Source: Amphimedon queenslandica
Lineage: Eukaryota; Porifera; Demospongiae; Haplosclerida; Niphatidae
DNA: 64,000 nt
Assembly: GCF_000090795.2 (NCBI RefSeq)
Contig: NW_003546243.1
Coordinates: forward strand, 309,520 to 373,519
Direction of reading: 5' to 3'
Shown here: positions 51,581 through 62,625 of the stretch, piece after piece
How the letters are laid out: each line of letters begins with the position of its first letter
Position numbering within the stretch: the stretch's first letter is position 1
Position numbers and translations under genes: made by a program
Notes under the pieces: generated by a model
Seen by the model: only the letters and a program-made list of their open reading frames with translations
Told to the model about the DNA's origin: nothing
Databases searched by the model: none

Positions 51581-52976
51581 ATGGCCCAAGTAAGATTCGG
51601 ATAGAATGTACAATAAAGCAGTCCGCAATCTGCATTTCTTATAGGCAAGAATCATTCTGAACAATGGTACTAATATTCCTGCCTTTGGATTAGGGTAAAT
51701 AAATTTCCTTACTCAGTACAACTCCTTTTTTCAAATTTTATGTACAATAATGTCTATTGTATAGTACTTGGCAGGCAAAAGAAGGAGTTGGTAATGCATT
51801 AGAAGTAGCAATAAGAGCTGGTTACCGTCATCTTGACTGTGCTGACAGATACAACAACGAAAGTGACATAGGGACGACACTGCAGAAACTTTTTAAGGAA
51901 GGATTGGTGAAGAGAGAAGAGCTTTACATTACTTCAAAATTATCGTACGTCATTGGCATAATTTTAATTATTTATAACAATATTTTATAGCTGTCTCATG
52001 ATGGCTTGCAAGGAGGATGTATTGGAGAGCTTTGACAATGTTCTCAAGGACCTTCAATTGGACTATCTTGACCTTTTTCTGGTCAGTAGTATAGTCTAAA
52101 AATAGATATTATTTTATGTCCTTTTTGCTTGTAGATACATGTACCATTTGCAGTGAAGAAAGGTGTTACAAGTATAGCAAAATGCGATAAAAGTGACATA
52201 ATTGGTTATGATCCAACATTGATATCAAATATTTGGACTGTAAGTTAATAGAACCAACTCTGTTTGGTATAATTATGCAGCATGATTTATAGACTTTGGA
52301 GGAGTTAGTGGGCAAAGGATTGTTAAAGAGTATTGGAGTATCAAACTTTTCCATCACAAAAATAGAAAATTTATTAAAGACTGCCAAAATAGTCCCTGCT
52401 GTGAACCAAGGTATTGATAACATAGATGTGCATTATAATAATAATTGTTGCGTAATTTCATAGTTGAGTGTCACATTTATCTTCAGCAGCCTAAACTACA
52501 GCAATACTGCAAGTCTAAAGGTACTACCAAATTGCTACAATACTGAATTAGTGAATTTGTTAGGGATAGTAGTAGAAGCTTATGCTCCTCTTGGCTCCCC
52601 AAAACGTTTTGGTATATCTCCAGATGAACCTGTTGTAATGGAGGATCCTATTGTCAAACAAATTGCAGCAAAACATGGAGCAACTCCAGCTCAAGTAAAT
52701 GCAGTATTTATCCTTGCACAAAAAGCTATCTCCCTGTAGGTGTGTATAGCCTTTTTGCTTCAATTGGGTTTGGTTGTTATACCAAAGTCAGTGACTGAGT
52801 CACGTATTATTGAGAACCTTAAAGCAACAGAACTAGTGCTGACTGATGGGGAAATGAAGAGTCTGAGAGCTATTGACAAGAACTGCCGTCTCTTTACTTT
52901 TAAGGTTTTTGATCCAAGCAAGACCCTGGATGATATTTGGGATATACCAAATGATGAAGCCTTTGTTTTGCAATAG
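51581..52976 (+). CDS. Aldo-keto reductase, tandem copy 3
   Basis: First exon of 9 nt (ATGGCCCAA, 51581-51589) joined to the exon at about 51645: [94 protein letters not shown], ending NDEAFVLQ. The C-terminal 25 residues ([19 protein letters not shown]) differ from copies 1 and 2. In this enzyme family the C-terminal loop helps set substrate choice, so its substrate may differ (inference). Confidence 0.9.
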
Positions 52977-53120
52977 CTCTGATGCAAACTAAAACTGGGT
53001 GTGGCTCACCTTGAGTAGATGGTCTACCGTATTGTTTGTAATTTTATAGTTCAGTAAATTTAGATTTTATTTTGACATGCTCAAGAAGAAGTCCGAAGAA
53101 GAGTAGGCTTTTATTCTTTT

Positions 53121-55317
53121 TTGAGGCTGAAAATGGCAGACACTGACAACTCTTCTTCAATAGACTGTACCAATATTCCCTGGCCGTTCATAAATACCTC
53201 CAACACGTCACGTCTCAGCGAGATATTCCAACAATGCCTTGAATCAAATGAAGATTGTTACGACCCGTCTCTCTGTTCACATGACTCGTCCATGGCAGCA
53301 GACGGCAAGATACTGGGACTAGCCTTTGGACTAACGATAGGAGCTGGTCTAGCTACCACGTTGGGAGCCCTCATCCCTTTCCTGCCGTTCGTGAGACGGA
53401 AAAACACCACCATACTATCCATTTGTCTAGCACTGGCTGGGGGTGTCATGCTTTTTGTTTCCTTTACCGAAATACTCCGTAAATCGAGAGACTACCTCTG
53501 CTGTGTGACAGAGCAGCACGCAGACCTTGTCAGTTATTCCTGTTTCTTTTTTGGCATATTAATCACTTGCGTTCTTGACCTCATTGTCTATGCTCTTGAA
53601 AAGATCGACTGTGGATTCCCATTTTGTAAGAGAGATGATAACAGCAGGAAGGCTGTTTCTTGTCCGCCGTGTCCCTGCATTTTCTTTAGGGAGGGAAGAC
53701 GGAGAGAGTCACAGTCCAGTGGTAATCACGGCGACGTTCCTCTTGAGGAACATCCCTCGCCTCAAGCAAATGGTGGTCCTCATTATCAAGGAGGAGGAGG
53801 AGGAGCCAGTGATGGTGAACAAAATGGTCAATTGAATACTGATTCCCCAGTTCTACTGAATCACAACGACCTCTCTATCCCTGACAATGATGTCGTCATG
53901 CAGACTGAGAGGATGTAAGTGGAATGTGCAAGATTAATTGGAGAGGAATGAGAGATGAAGCCTTCATTGTCATACAAGTGTCTTTATGAGATACAGAGCT
54001 ACATTGTACATATACATGTATACACATAGCATTTTATTCCTTTGCCTATTGCTAATTATGTGCTGTACCTCCATAGTAAGTGTAGCATGTACACGTACAT
54101 GCTTGTCACTTTGTCATTAATATGCATCTGTTATATGTACGACTACATGATGGACATAATCTTAATAATTTTCATCTTTATCACAGGTCCATATCAGCAG
54201 GTTCAAACACAGTCTCTACCACTACTAATAATTTAGGTGATGCGTCTATCCAGGACCTGCTCTCCAATACCAGCATACATCGTATGCACACTGTAGCAGA
54301 GTCAGCCTCTACTAACATGGAGGCGGTCAGCATATCCATCAATAATGAGAATTATGATGGATTTTCACTCAACCCTTCTCTACGTACTCAGTCACTGCCC
54401 AATGGAGACGTTCATTCGAGAATCTCGGCTCCTTCGATGCAGAGGAGAACCTCTTATGAAGAAATGGTGGAGCAGGTAGATGAAATAATATGTACATTGT
54501 TGTTGTATGTACTATTTTTTAATGTTTCTTTCTCTTTATAGCAAGAGATACAAGGTATTGACGGAATGGATCAGTTCAGAGAGGTAACAAATCAACTGAC
54601 TGATGTAGAGAAGTTAAGGAGAATGGGATTATTAACTGGTCTAGCAATTGCATTGCATAACTTCCCCGAGGGACTGGCTACGTTTGTGGCTACACTCTCT
54701 GATCCTTCTTTTGGTAAGTACAATTGCTGCATCCAATGGTTAATGAGTCCATTACAGCACTAATCAGCACAGTACTCTATTATCAATGCACAGTCCAATA
54801 TAGAACAGATGGCATCCTTTTCTTCTTTTTATTTTAGGAGGTGCACTGGCTATTGCTATTGCTCTTCACAACATACCTGAAGGTATATGTGTTGCAATGC
54901 CTGTTTATTATGCCACTGGTAGTAAACTAAAGGCTTTCTTTTGGTCATTTCTCTCTGGAATATCAGAGCCATTAGGTAAGGAAAAATTGCTCAAAAATTG
55001 TACTATAGTAATACTTTATCAAAAATTGCAAGGAGAGAGAATTCTTCATTTTCATTGTTGTACTTATGTAGAAGTTTTGATCTGACTCTTTTTGTATAGG
55101 TGCTCTATTGGGTTGGGCTGTATTACAGCAAATATTTGGGCCACTGGTGTATGGGATTGCATTTGGTATTATAGCAGGAATGATGGTTTATATATCACTC
55201 AAAGAAATCATACCCACAGCTCACAAGTTTGACAAGACCAATGGCGTATTAGTAGCAGTTTTCCTTGTAATTGGAATGATAGTGATGGCGTTGAGTTTAG
55301 TATTACTGGCTTACTGA
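53121..55317 (+). CDS. ZIP-family (SLC39) metal transporter, ZupT-like
   Basis: Five exons: 53121 to about 53916, about 54188-54475, 54541-54713, about 54839-54975 and about 55101-55317. After an N-glycosylated start come TM1-TM3 ([40 protein letters not shown]), a long Gly/Ser-rich cytosolic loop of about 190 residues, then the metal-site helices: TM4 with [13 protein letters not shown] and TM5 with [21 protein letters not shown], and TM7-8 ending [10 protein letters not shown]. The HN(F/I)PEG pair is the mark of ZupT/ZTP29-type ZIPs, which move zinc and other divalent metals into the cytosol. The ATG may be 53121 or the MADTDN four codons later. The long loop between TM3 and TM4 is far larger than in bacterial ZupT. 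Confidence 0.9.
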
Positions 55318-55524
55318 GATTAATTATGAACAAATGCTCTTATTTATTTATCAACAATACCACTCAGGCTGTTACAGTACATGTATACATTTCTGATGCT
55401 GTTTGACTTTCCTTTATTATTATTATTATTAACACATTTGCTAAAACTAATAATATAATACATGAAATTTTGACTTCTCAATCAATTAATATTTTCCTCA
55501 CGCTGTAATAATGATAGATTCACA

Positions 55525-57150
55525 TCAATTGCTTTTCTTGCGATAGCAAAGAGGAAAAAGTTGCTCTCTGCTATGAGTTATAAAAACAAGTATTGAATAT
55601 GACACTACTGATACTACTATTAGAGAGATTGCTATCCAGAATGAGACATCTATGGGAGCTAATAGTGGCACTCCAACTCCAGCAGTATATCCAATCCCAA
55701 GGGACATTCGAATAGCAGTGAAAGCTGGTACTTTATTCTTAGGAAACAATATTCCAACTAGTGCTATAAATGAAGACAAAAGTTAAGCATTATGATCACA
55801 AAACTACATAAAATTTGACATACTTGGAGGAATATTAAACCACATTCCTTCACTCAATCCAAGAATGAGTAGAGGGAGGAATGGAACCAAGTAACTTGGC
55901 CTTCTTTCCCAAAACAATAGGAACAAAGTGGTCCCCAGCATCACAGCAGAGAAAAAGTATACCATAAGAAATGGAGGAACGTATCGAAACAAACGACCAG
56001 TTACAACAGCAGACAATGCACTACAAATACCATAACCCATAGTCATGAGACCAACCCAATGAACACCAATGCAGTCAGAAATAAGGAACTAAAGACATGG
56101 ATTGTACACAAACTGTAATAATGTATGAATATGGCTTACTTTAAGGACTATCCCAAGTATGGATGCTGTTAGGAAGGCTGGTAGTGGCATCATTAGTACT
56201 AGCAGACACATCTTCCACTCTGTGAACATCTTCAATGTACTCACCACTGGATCCTTAATGTAAAATTTAAGAGCATTACCTCTCCTTGGTTTTGTACCAG
56301 GATGATCAATGAATAGAAAAGCTATTGCTATGGCTGCAATATTAATCAAGACAAAAGATGACATGAGAATATAGACATAGGTTTGATCCAAATTTGCAGC
56401 ATCTGTGTTGTTGCAGATTGGTTCTAATGAGGTGTCAATGATATCCTTTCCAGCACTAATGCGTTCACTAAACAGAATTGCAGTAGTGGCCAGGTTCCCA
56501 GGTATATAGGACAACTTGAAGAACATTGTTATGATTCCATTATAGAAAGCAATCAAATGATCCGTTTTCTCATTAAGAGCTGGAGCATACTTTATTGCCA
56601 TGTTAGTTACATGAATGCTATTTCCAGCATGCATGATACATTGTGCTATTCCTCCACACACTGCAGCAGGCACTAACGTGTACCATTGAGGATAAAAATT
56701 AGCTACAGCATATGCCAATGAGAAAAAGTATGCTAATATTATTGAATATTTTGTTCCTAAGAAGTTGATCACAGAGGACGTAAAGAGACCAAAGACAATG
56801 AAAACTACATTGTAAACAATTAAATGGCCATATCCTAGTCCCTCTGCCTCGTTCAGACTGCTTTGTAGGCTAATCAAAGCAATGAGTGCACTAAATGTGA
56901 GTGTGAAAGATACTCCAGCTCCTATGACATTCTTGTAAGCTCTACCTTTGGGTTTGAGAGTACAACACTGACAGGTTTCTGATTCCTTTTCTAATACTGA
57001 GGGCCTTCTTGTTCCTATTGAGTCTTGTAGAACAAATTCCTTTAATTCTTGTGGAGACAACTGCTCAGTCTGTAAGTCGTTTACAATCAAACTGTTATTA
57101 GTTGATGAATTGACTTGCTCCATCTCGACCTCCATCTCTATATATGGCAT
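55525..57150 (-). CDS. UNC93-like major-facilitator protein, copy 1
   Basis: Three exons: 57150 to about 56147, about 56089-55823 and about 55763-55525. The cytosolic N-terminus has TEQLSPQELKEFVLQDS and a Cys cluster (ETCQCCTLKPKGR). The MFS body starts FSALIALISLQSSLNEAEGL, the UNC93A signature (LQSSL..EEGLG), with NFYPQWYTLVPAA as the matching second motif. It ends YRKKSN. UNC93 proteins have 10-12 TMs and serve as channel or receptor partners and trafficking factors rather than proven carriers; the role here is unknown. It lies convergent to the ZIP gene, 208 bp away. Confidence 0.85.
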
Positions 57151-57240
57151 GGCAGTCTGTAACGCCCATTTCCATCAGATAAAATTAATTATTTCTGCAA
57201 TAACTATTTTATCACAATTACAAAAGAGATGCATTACAGA

Positions 57241-58915
57241 TTAATTGCTTTTCTTGCGATAGCAAAGAGGAAAAAGTTGCTCTCTGCTATGAGTTATAAA
57301 AACAAGTATTGAATATGATACTACTGATACTACTATTAGAGAGTTTGCTATCCAGAATGAGACAGCTATGGGAGCTAATAGTGGCACTGCAAATCCAGCA
57401 GTATATCCAACTCCAAGGGACATTCGAATAACAGTGAAAGCTGGTACTTTATTCTTAGGAAACAATATTCCAACTAGTGCTATGAATGAAGACAAAAGTT
57501 AAGCATGATGATCACAACTACATAAAATTTGACATACTTGGAGGAATATTAAACCACATCCCTTCACACAGTCCAAGAATGAGTAGAGGGAGGAATGGAA
57601 CCAAGTAACTTGGCCTTCTTTCCCAAAACAATAGAAACAAAGTGGTCCCCAGCATCACAGCAGAGAAAAAGTATACCATAAGAAATGGAGGAACGTATCG
57701 AAACAAACGACCAGTTACAACAGCAGACAATGCACTACAAATACCATAACCCATAGTCATGAGACCAACCCAATGAACACCAATGCAGTCAGAAATAAGG
57801 AACTAAAGACATGGATTGTACACAAACTGTAATAATGTATGAGTAAGATGGCCTACTTTAAGGACTATCCCAAGTATGGATACTGTTAGGAAGGCTGGTA
57901 GTGGCATCATTAGTACTAGCAGACACATTTTCCAATCCTTAAACACCTTCAATGTACTCACCACTGGATCCTTAATGTAAAATTTAAGAGCACTACCTCT
58001 CCTTGGTTTTGTACCAGGATGATCAATGAATAGAAAAGCTATTGCTATGGCTGCAATATTAATCAAGACAAAAGATGACATGAGAATATAGACATAGGTT
58101 TGATCCAAATTTGCAGCATCTGTGTTGTTGCAGATCGGTTCTAATGAGGTGTCGATGATATCCTTTCCAGCACTAGTGCGTTCACTAAACAGAATTGCAG
58201 TAGTGGCCAGGTTCCCGGGTATATAGGACAACTTGAAGAACATTGTTATGATTCCGTTATAGAAAGCAATCAAATGATCTGTTTTCTCATTAAGAGCTGG
58301 AGCATACTTTATTGCCATGTTAGTTACATGAATGCTGTTTCCAGCATGCATGATAGAATCTGCTAGTCCTCCACACACTGCAGCAGGAACCAATGTGTAC
58401 CATTGAGGATAAAAATTAGCTACAGCATATGCCAATGAGAAAAAGTATGCTAATATTATTGAATATTTTGTTCCTAAGAAGTTGATCACAGAGGACATAA
58501 AGAGACCAAAGACAATGAAAACTACATTGTAAACAATTAAATGGCCATATCCTAGTCCCTCTGCCTCGTTCAGACTGCTTTGTAGACTAATCAGAGCAAT
58601 GAGTGCACTAAATGTGAGTGTGAAAGATACTCCAGCTCCTATGACATTCTTGTAAGCTCTACCTTTGGGTTTGAGAGTACAGCACTGACAGGTTTCTGAT
58701 TCCTTTTCTAATACTGAGGGCCTTCTTGTTCCTATTGAGTCTTGTAGAACAAATTCCTTTAATTCTTGTGGAGACAACTGCTCAGTTTGTCTTTGTAAGT
58801 TGTTTAAACTGTATACACTGTTACTGATGGATGGAGGCTCCATCTCTGGCTCTTGTATGCGATCATAGATCTTTATCTGACCAGCAACGCTCCACCCAAA
58901 TAGATCTGTTGTCAC
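57241..58915 (-). CDS. UNC93-like major-facilitator protein, copy 2 (near-identical duplicate)
   Basis: Same three-exon plan as copy 1 and about 95% or more identical protein over the MFS body; differences cluster in the N-terminus (MEPPSISNSVYSLNNLQRQ against MEQVNSSTNNSLIVNDLQ). The frame runs up to an ATG at 58915, but the start at MEPPSISN (about 58841) fits copy 1 better; the longer N-terminus is unsupported. Introns are also near-identical, so the duplication is recent. Only about 90 bp separate it from copy 1. Confidence 0.85.
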
Positions 58916-58949
58916 GCCTATTTTTCATAACTAAAAAAATTTTTTTTAT

Positions 58950-60893
58950 TCATTGTTTATAAAAATGAACAAGTTCCTCTGTAATGCTTGACAATGTTTC
59001 AATGCATTCAGCTGCATCCCTTTCTACATTTAATAATTCTAATCGTCTCAGTTTGATCGAGCCACACTTCTTCCACTGTTCATACATAGTAGTGGCCAAT
59101 TGCTTGTCAATATTGAGTGAAAGTGATAAATCAAAATACGGGAGCCTTGCCGGCGAGAGAGTGTAAAAGATTGCCTCAAGTATTTGTACAGCTGCATTAT
59201 AAGAGAGTTGAGTGTCTCTCAATTTGAAGCTTTGCAGATAACTGAGAACGCAGGATAGAGCACTCACAAGGAGGTAGATTGACTCCTTATCTTCTGCATT
59301 AATGCTGAGAGAGAGATGCCAGAGTTTACATGTGACGGCACAAATCAGCGAGCCCACATCCTCTGCATTGACTTCAGTCACGTCGTGCGAGAGAGAAGCA
59401 AAATCCGATTTAATATAAAGGAGGTTAGCAAACGAATGGAGAGTGTTATCGTCAGTGTCCTCTAGTGTAATCGCTCTTACAGGAAACCTGAGTGGAAGAC
59501 AAGAGAAAAGATTTGAAGAGAAGGAGCATTTTTTTAGCTTTAGAGCTTTCTTTTTTTGCTCTGCATGTACTGTAAGTGGCTCTGGTAGTGGATCAAAGTT
59601 AGGACAACTGAGACTTAGTATCAAACTGACTGGGTAGGGGGAAGAAAAGAACTGGCGAAGTAGTAATAGCACGACGTCAAATTCAGTCCTTTCGTATGAG
59701 TTGGAGTCCAGACCGAGCTCCTTAAAAACTGGCCTATACAACAGGGCAGCTATGCATTGAGTGAAACTATTGCCTTTAAGCACACTGTTGTTGTCAGTTT
59801 TTTCCTCGGGTAGTACCTCTGTTTTAAGAATGGCCTTTTCCAAGTCTTGGTGATGCTCTAAAACGTTCACTACTAGCTCTTGATGCTCTGGTTTTGTTAT
59901 GTTAATGGTCATTTCCAGCTGCTTTAGACTGGTGCATTTCAAGAGGTACGGACAGACAACTTCAAAGTGACTAGTTATCAAGGCGACTTTGACTGGACAC
60001 TCGTTATTAATGAAAACTATATCTAAGATCTTCTCCAGGTGCCCCTTATTTGTATCCTCCTCTCCAATGTCGTAGCACTGCTCTATATAAATGGATTCAA
60101 CAAAATACAGCAACATGGACAATAGCTCGAGCGTGTAAGGATCCTGGAGATAGTGCTGCCAAATTGCTTTAAAGTTTCGATACGAAACGATTACATGTCT
60201 GAGTGGGACTTGACATGCCGTTGCCAAAACCTCAATGAATGTTTTAGCGAATGGTTCCTCATCTTGCAAGTTGCTGTAGCGTAGCGGAACAAGACAAGAA
60301 CACTTGAGTTGTGGGTGCAACAACCCACAAACACTGTGACTGCTTTTAGGAGACAGCGCCCCACTAAAACACTGATAGATATCTATAGCATTGTAATAAC
60401 TGTACAGATTAGTGTCACTACTGCAACTGTATATGCCATATAGGAGGGAAAACAAGCGATCCTGCTTGAGGGAGAATGCCATTATAAAGTATGCCTCTTT
60501 CCATGTGCAGTAGAGCTCCTTCTCTTTCCTTAGTGTGTCAGGCGTCTCGTAGCTAGAGTCTAACTTGGCCGTCTCTTGAACTCTCTCTTTATACAAGGTC
60601 TCCCATACTTCATCGACGGAAATATCAGCAATGAGAGGAGTTCTCTCTAGTAGGCAGACATCAACTGCTGGTAGGAGGAGGAGGAGCTGGAGGCGCATAG
60701 AAAGGGGAAGCCACGAGAGCATGATGGTCGGTATATCGAACAAGTTACCTACAACATAGAGCATACATTGTGCGAGGAGTGGCGCTGGACTGCTGCTGCT
60801 TGTACTGATGCTAGAGCCTGCTTCTAGGCAGCCATCACTCATTCTGATTCTCGAACTCCACCCTGAATTAATTAACGCACCTCCCATTTTCAT
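58950..60893 (-). CDS. Intronless 647-residue protein, F-box-like start and LRR-like body, unknown
   Basis: I do not recognise this gene for certain. It is a single open frame without introns, in a region where all neighbours but the last two are intron-rich. Residues about 40-110 (LLAQCMLYVVGNLFDIPTIM then LSMRLQLLLLLPAVDVCLLE and DEVWETLYKER) are shaped like an F-box: 'P..lr..lLl.LP..DvcrLe.......W..l'. The rest is Leu- and Cys-rich helical sequence with a few leucine-rich-repeat-like turns (CTSLKQLEMTINITK; SIKLRRLELLNVE). The start could also be the Met at MSDGCLEAG 17 codons later. A role as a ubiquitin-ligase adaptor is a guess. No TM or signal peptide is convincing; the Leu-rich N-terminal stretch is amphipathic. 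Confidence 0.6.
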   Translation of the reverse strand: MKMGGALINSGWSSRIRMSDGCLEAGSSISTSSSSPAPLLAQCMLYVVGNLFDIPTIMLSWLPLSMRLQLLLLLPAVDVCLLERTPLIADISVDEVWETLYKERVQETAKLDSSYETPDTLRKEKELYCTWKEAYFIMAFSLKQDRLFSLLYGIYSCSSDTNLYSYYNAIDIYQCFSGALSPKSSHSVCGLLHPQLKCSCLVPLRYSNLQDEEPFAKTFIEVLATACQVPLRHVIVSYRNFKAIWQHYLQDPYTLELLSMLLYFVESIYIEQCYDIGEEDTNKGHLEKILDIVFINNECPVKVALITSHFEVVCPYLLKCTSLKQLEMTINITKPEHQELVVNVLEHHQDLEKAILKTEVLPEEKTDNNSVLKGNSFTQCIAALLYRPVFKELGLDSNSYERTEFDVVLLLLRQFFSSPYPVSLILSLSCPNFDPLPEPLTVHAEQKKKALKLKKCSFSSNLFSCLPLRFPVRAITLEDTDDNTLHSFANLLYIKSDFASLSHDVTEVNAEDVGSLICAVTCKLWHLSLSINAEDKESIYLLVSALSCVLSYLQSFKLRDTQLSYNAAVQILEAIFYTLSPARLPYFDLSLSLNIDKQLATTMYEQWKKCGSIKLRRLELLNVERDAAECIETLSSITEELVHFYKQ

Positions 60894-61068
60894 AATTAGA
60901 TCTAGACTATAAAATTTTAATGTTAATGCGTGGGAGAAAAGCTACACTACAGCATGCAAGGTACTGCAGTTACAGCAAAAATGGTACAGGAATAGTAAAA
61001 AGATGCAGCGTATGCAGCCAAAATAGTTAGGGGTGCAGCGTATGCAGCAAAAATGGTTAGCTTAATGT

Positions 61069-62295
61069 TTACTTGACATACAGCTCATAAAAGTGTACAG
61101 GAGTATCTTCATTGATTGTGCTTTCTTCAGAACAAATCCTCAGCTCAATATAATCATTAGTCTTATCGCTACCATAGTCTCTATGAAACCATGGGAGACC
61201 AGGAGCAGAGCAGCAAGGGCCTTCAAGAGAGCCGCATCCTTGACCATCCCATAGTGGATCAGATGTGTACAAAATTTCTGCATAGTTTTGATTAGAGTTA
61301 CCAGATTCACAAAAGTAGTCATTTCCAACAAAACTAGGCACTGAAACAGTGCTTCCAGTGTTGCATGGACAATTATAAGTGTCTTCAAAATAGCTATCTC
61401 CAAGCCCAGCCATCAGAGTCCAAACATGTTGACGAGGAGATCCACGTGTGATGCTTATACCATCCATGTAATAAGAGTTGATACTAGTTTCTTGTTGAGC
61501 ATTAAAACGTATGTGAAGTGCATCAGGTGATCCATACTGATATCCTAATACTCTACCACATATTTGAGAATAATCAAGCCCATTTGATGGAAATTGAACT
61601 GATGCACAGCTACCTGACCCAACATAGGCTGAACCTGAAAATGGTCTTCCGCAAACTCTAACACCTCCAGATTGATAGAACCTAAGTTCAGAAGGGCATT
61701 GCTCAGTTGGATCAGACATATTAAGGTATGCCAGTCTTGTCCATCCTCCTCCTGAACCGCAAAGCTCTTCCATATGACAATAGACATGGCGGTATCCATT
61801 ACCATCAGGGCTTGCAAATAAGTATACACCAGATGAACTTTCAGGCAATATCTCTTGTACTTCTTTGCATGAGGTTGCTGAAAGTATTTTAATCTGATTT
61901 AGGGTTTCATTGAATATTTTTGCATGGGAATCACTACTGCTGGTGAGGCTTATGACATAGTTTAGAATGTCATCAACCTTTTGTTGAATATCGTCATTTT
62001 CATTTTGAGATGTGACATAAGCTGTGCTGGAGCTAACTGTGCTGCAATTGCAATTCAGTTCATGGTTAGGCCTTTCACAGTTGTTTTGAAGATTTTGTAC
62101 AAGCAACAGCAAGATGAAGACAAACAAAATTGCGAGTAACAGTATGACCAACATCTGAGAAACAAAAACCATTGCCTTCCATTTAAGTTTCTTCTTTAAC
62201 TTAGTTGTATAATCTGATGGAGATTGTACATCAAATGACGTTTGATAGATACTTTCTTGATGATCAACATTATCTGGCTTCTCAGTCATTTCCAT
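61069..62295 (-). CDS. Type II membrane protein with sponge/cnidarian fibrinogen-like domain, copy 1
   Basis: Single exon. The start is set at MEMTEKPDNVDHQES because the preceding 20 codons (ATG at 62355) read like leader-free UTR; the longer form cannot be excluded. Short cytosolic tail, TM (about residues 45-70: MLVILLLAILFVFILLLLVQ), a stalk of about 80 residues predicted helical (DIQQKVDDILNYVISLTSS), then a Cys-rich domain: SSSGVYLFASPDGNGYRHVY, GGGWTRLAYLNMSDPTEQCP, VRVCGRPFSG, SQICGRVLGYQYGSPDA, DPLWDGQGCG, and an end IELRICSEES. The first part resembles the fibrinogen-related N-terminal subdomain ('G.Y...C.M..GGW'). The whole pattern recurs in many sponge and cnidarian proteins I know of, with no set function; extracellular recognition is likely. 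Confidence 0.75.
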   Translation of the reverse strand: MEMTEKPDNVDHQESIYQTSFDVQSPSDYTTKLKKKLKWKAMVFVSQMLVILLLAILFVFILLLLVQNLQNNCERPNHELNCNCSTVSSSTAYVTSQNENDDIQQKVDDILNYVISLTSSSDSHAKIFNETLNQIKILSATSCKEVQEILPESSSGVYLFASPDGNGYRHVYCHMEELCGSGGGWTRLAYLNMSDPTEQCPSELRFYQSGGVRVCGRPFSGSAYVGSGSCASVQFPSNGLDYSQICGRVLGYQYGSPDALHIRFNAQQETSINSYYMDGISITRGSPRQHVWTLMAGLGDSYFEDTYNCPCNTGSTVSVPSFVGNDYFCESGNSNQNYAEILYTSDPLWDGQGCGSLEGPCCSAPGLPWFHRDYGSDKTNDYIELRICSEESTINEDTPVHFYELYVK

Positions 62296-62355
62296 GTTCA
62301 GTGCAAGCAAATTACACACCGTCAAATATTGGAGAATTATTATTTTATAAACCAA

Positions 62356-62625
62356 AAAGCAGCCTTTGAATGTAAGTCATAGCTCAAGGTTAATGAAATT
62401 CATATAGATTTCCTTGTTCTCATTTCGGGTGGTCTATATGCTACTAAGCATTATTGGTAAAAATCAAAGTAATTAAAATTATTTATGGATTATAGTAATC
62501 TGCATGTTAACAGTTTTTAAACTTGTTTTCAGCCTAACAACTATAATACGGCAATACAGCAATAATGGTGTATTAGAGAAAATATACATTATGCATACAT
62601 AACAAGAATATAGTTAGCTTAATGC
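62356..62625. other. Intergenic between the two type II proteins
   Basis: About 270 bp of AT-rich sequence with 'aataatggtg' and short palindromes; only the promoter of copy 1 and the 3' UTR of copy 2 would be expected here. Nothing else is seen. Confidence 0.5.
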
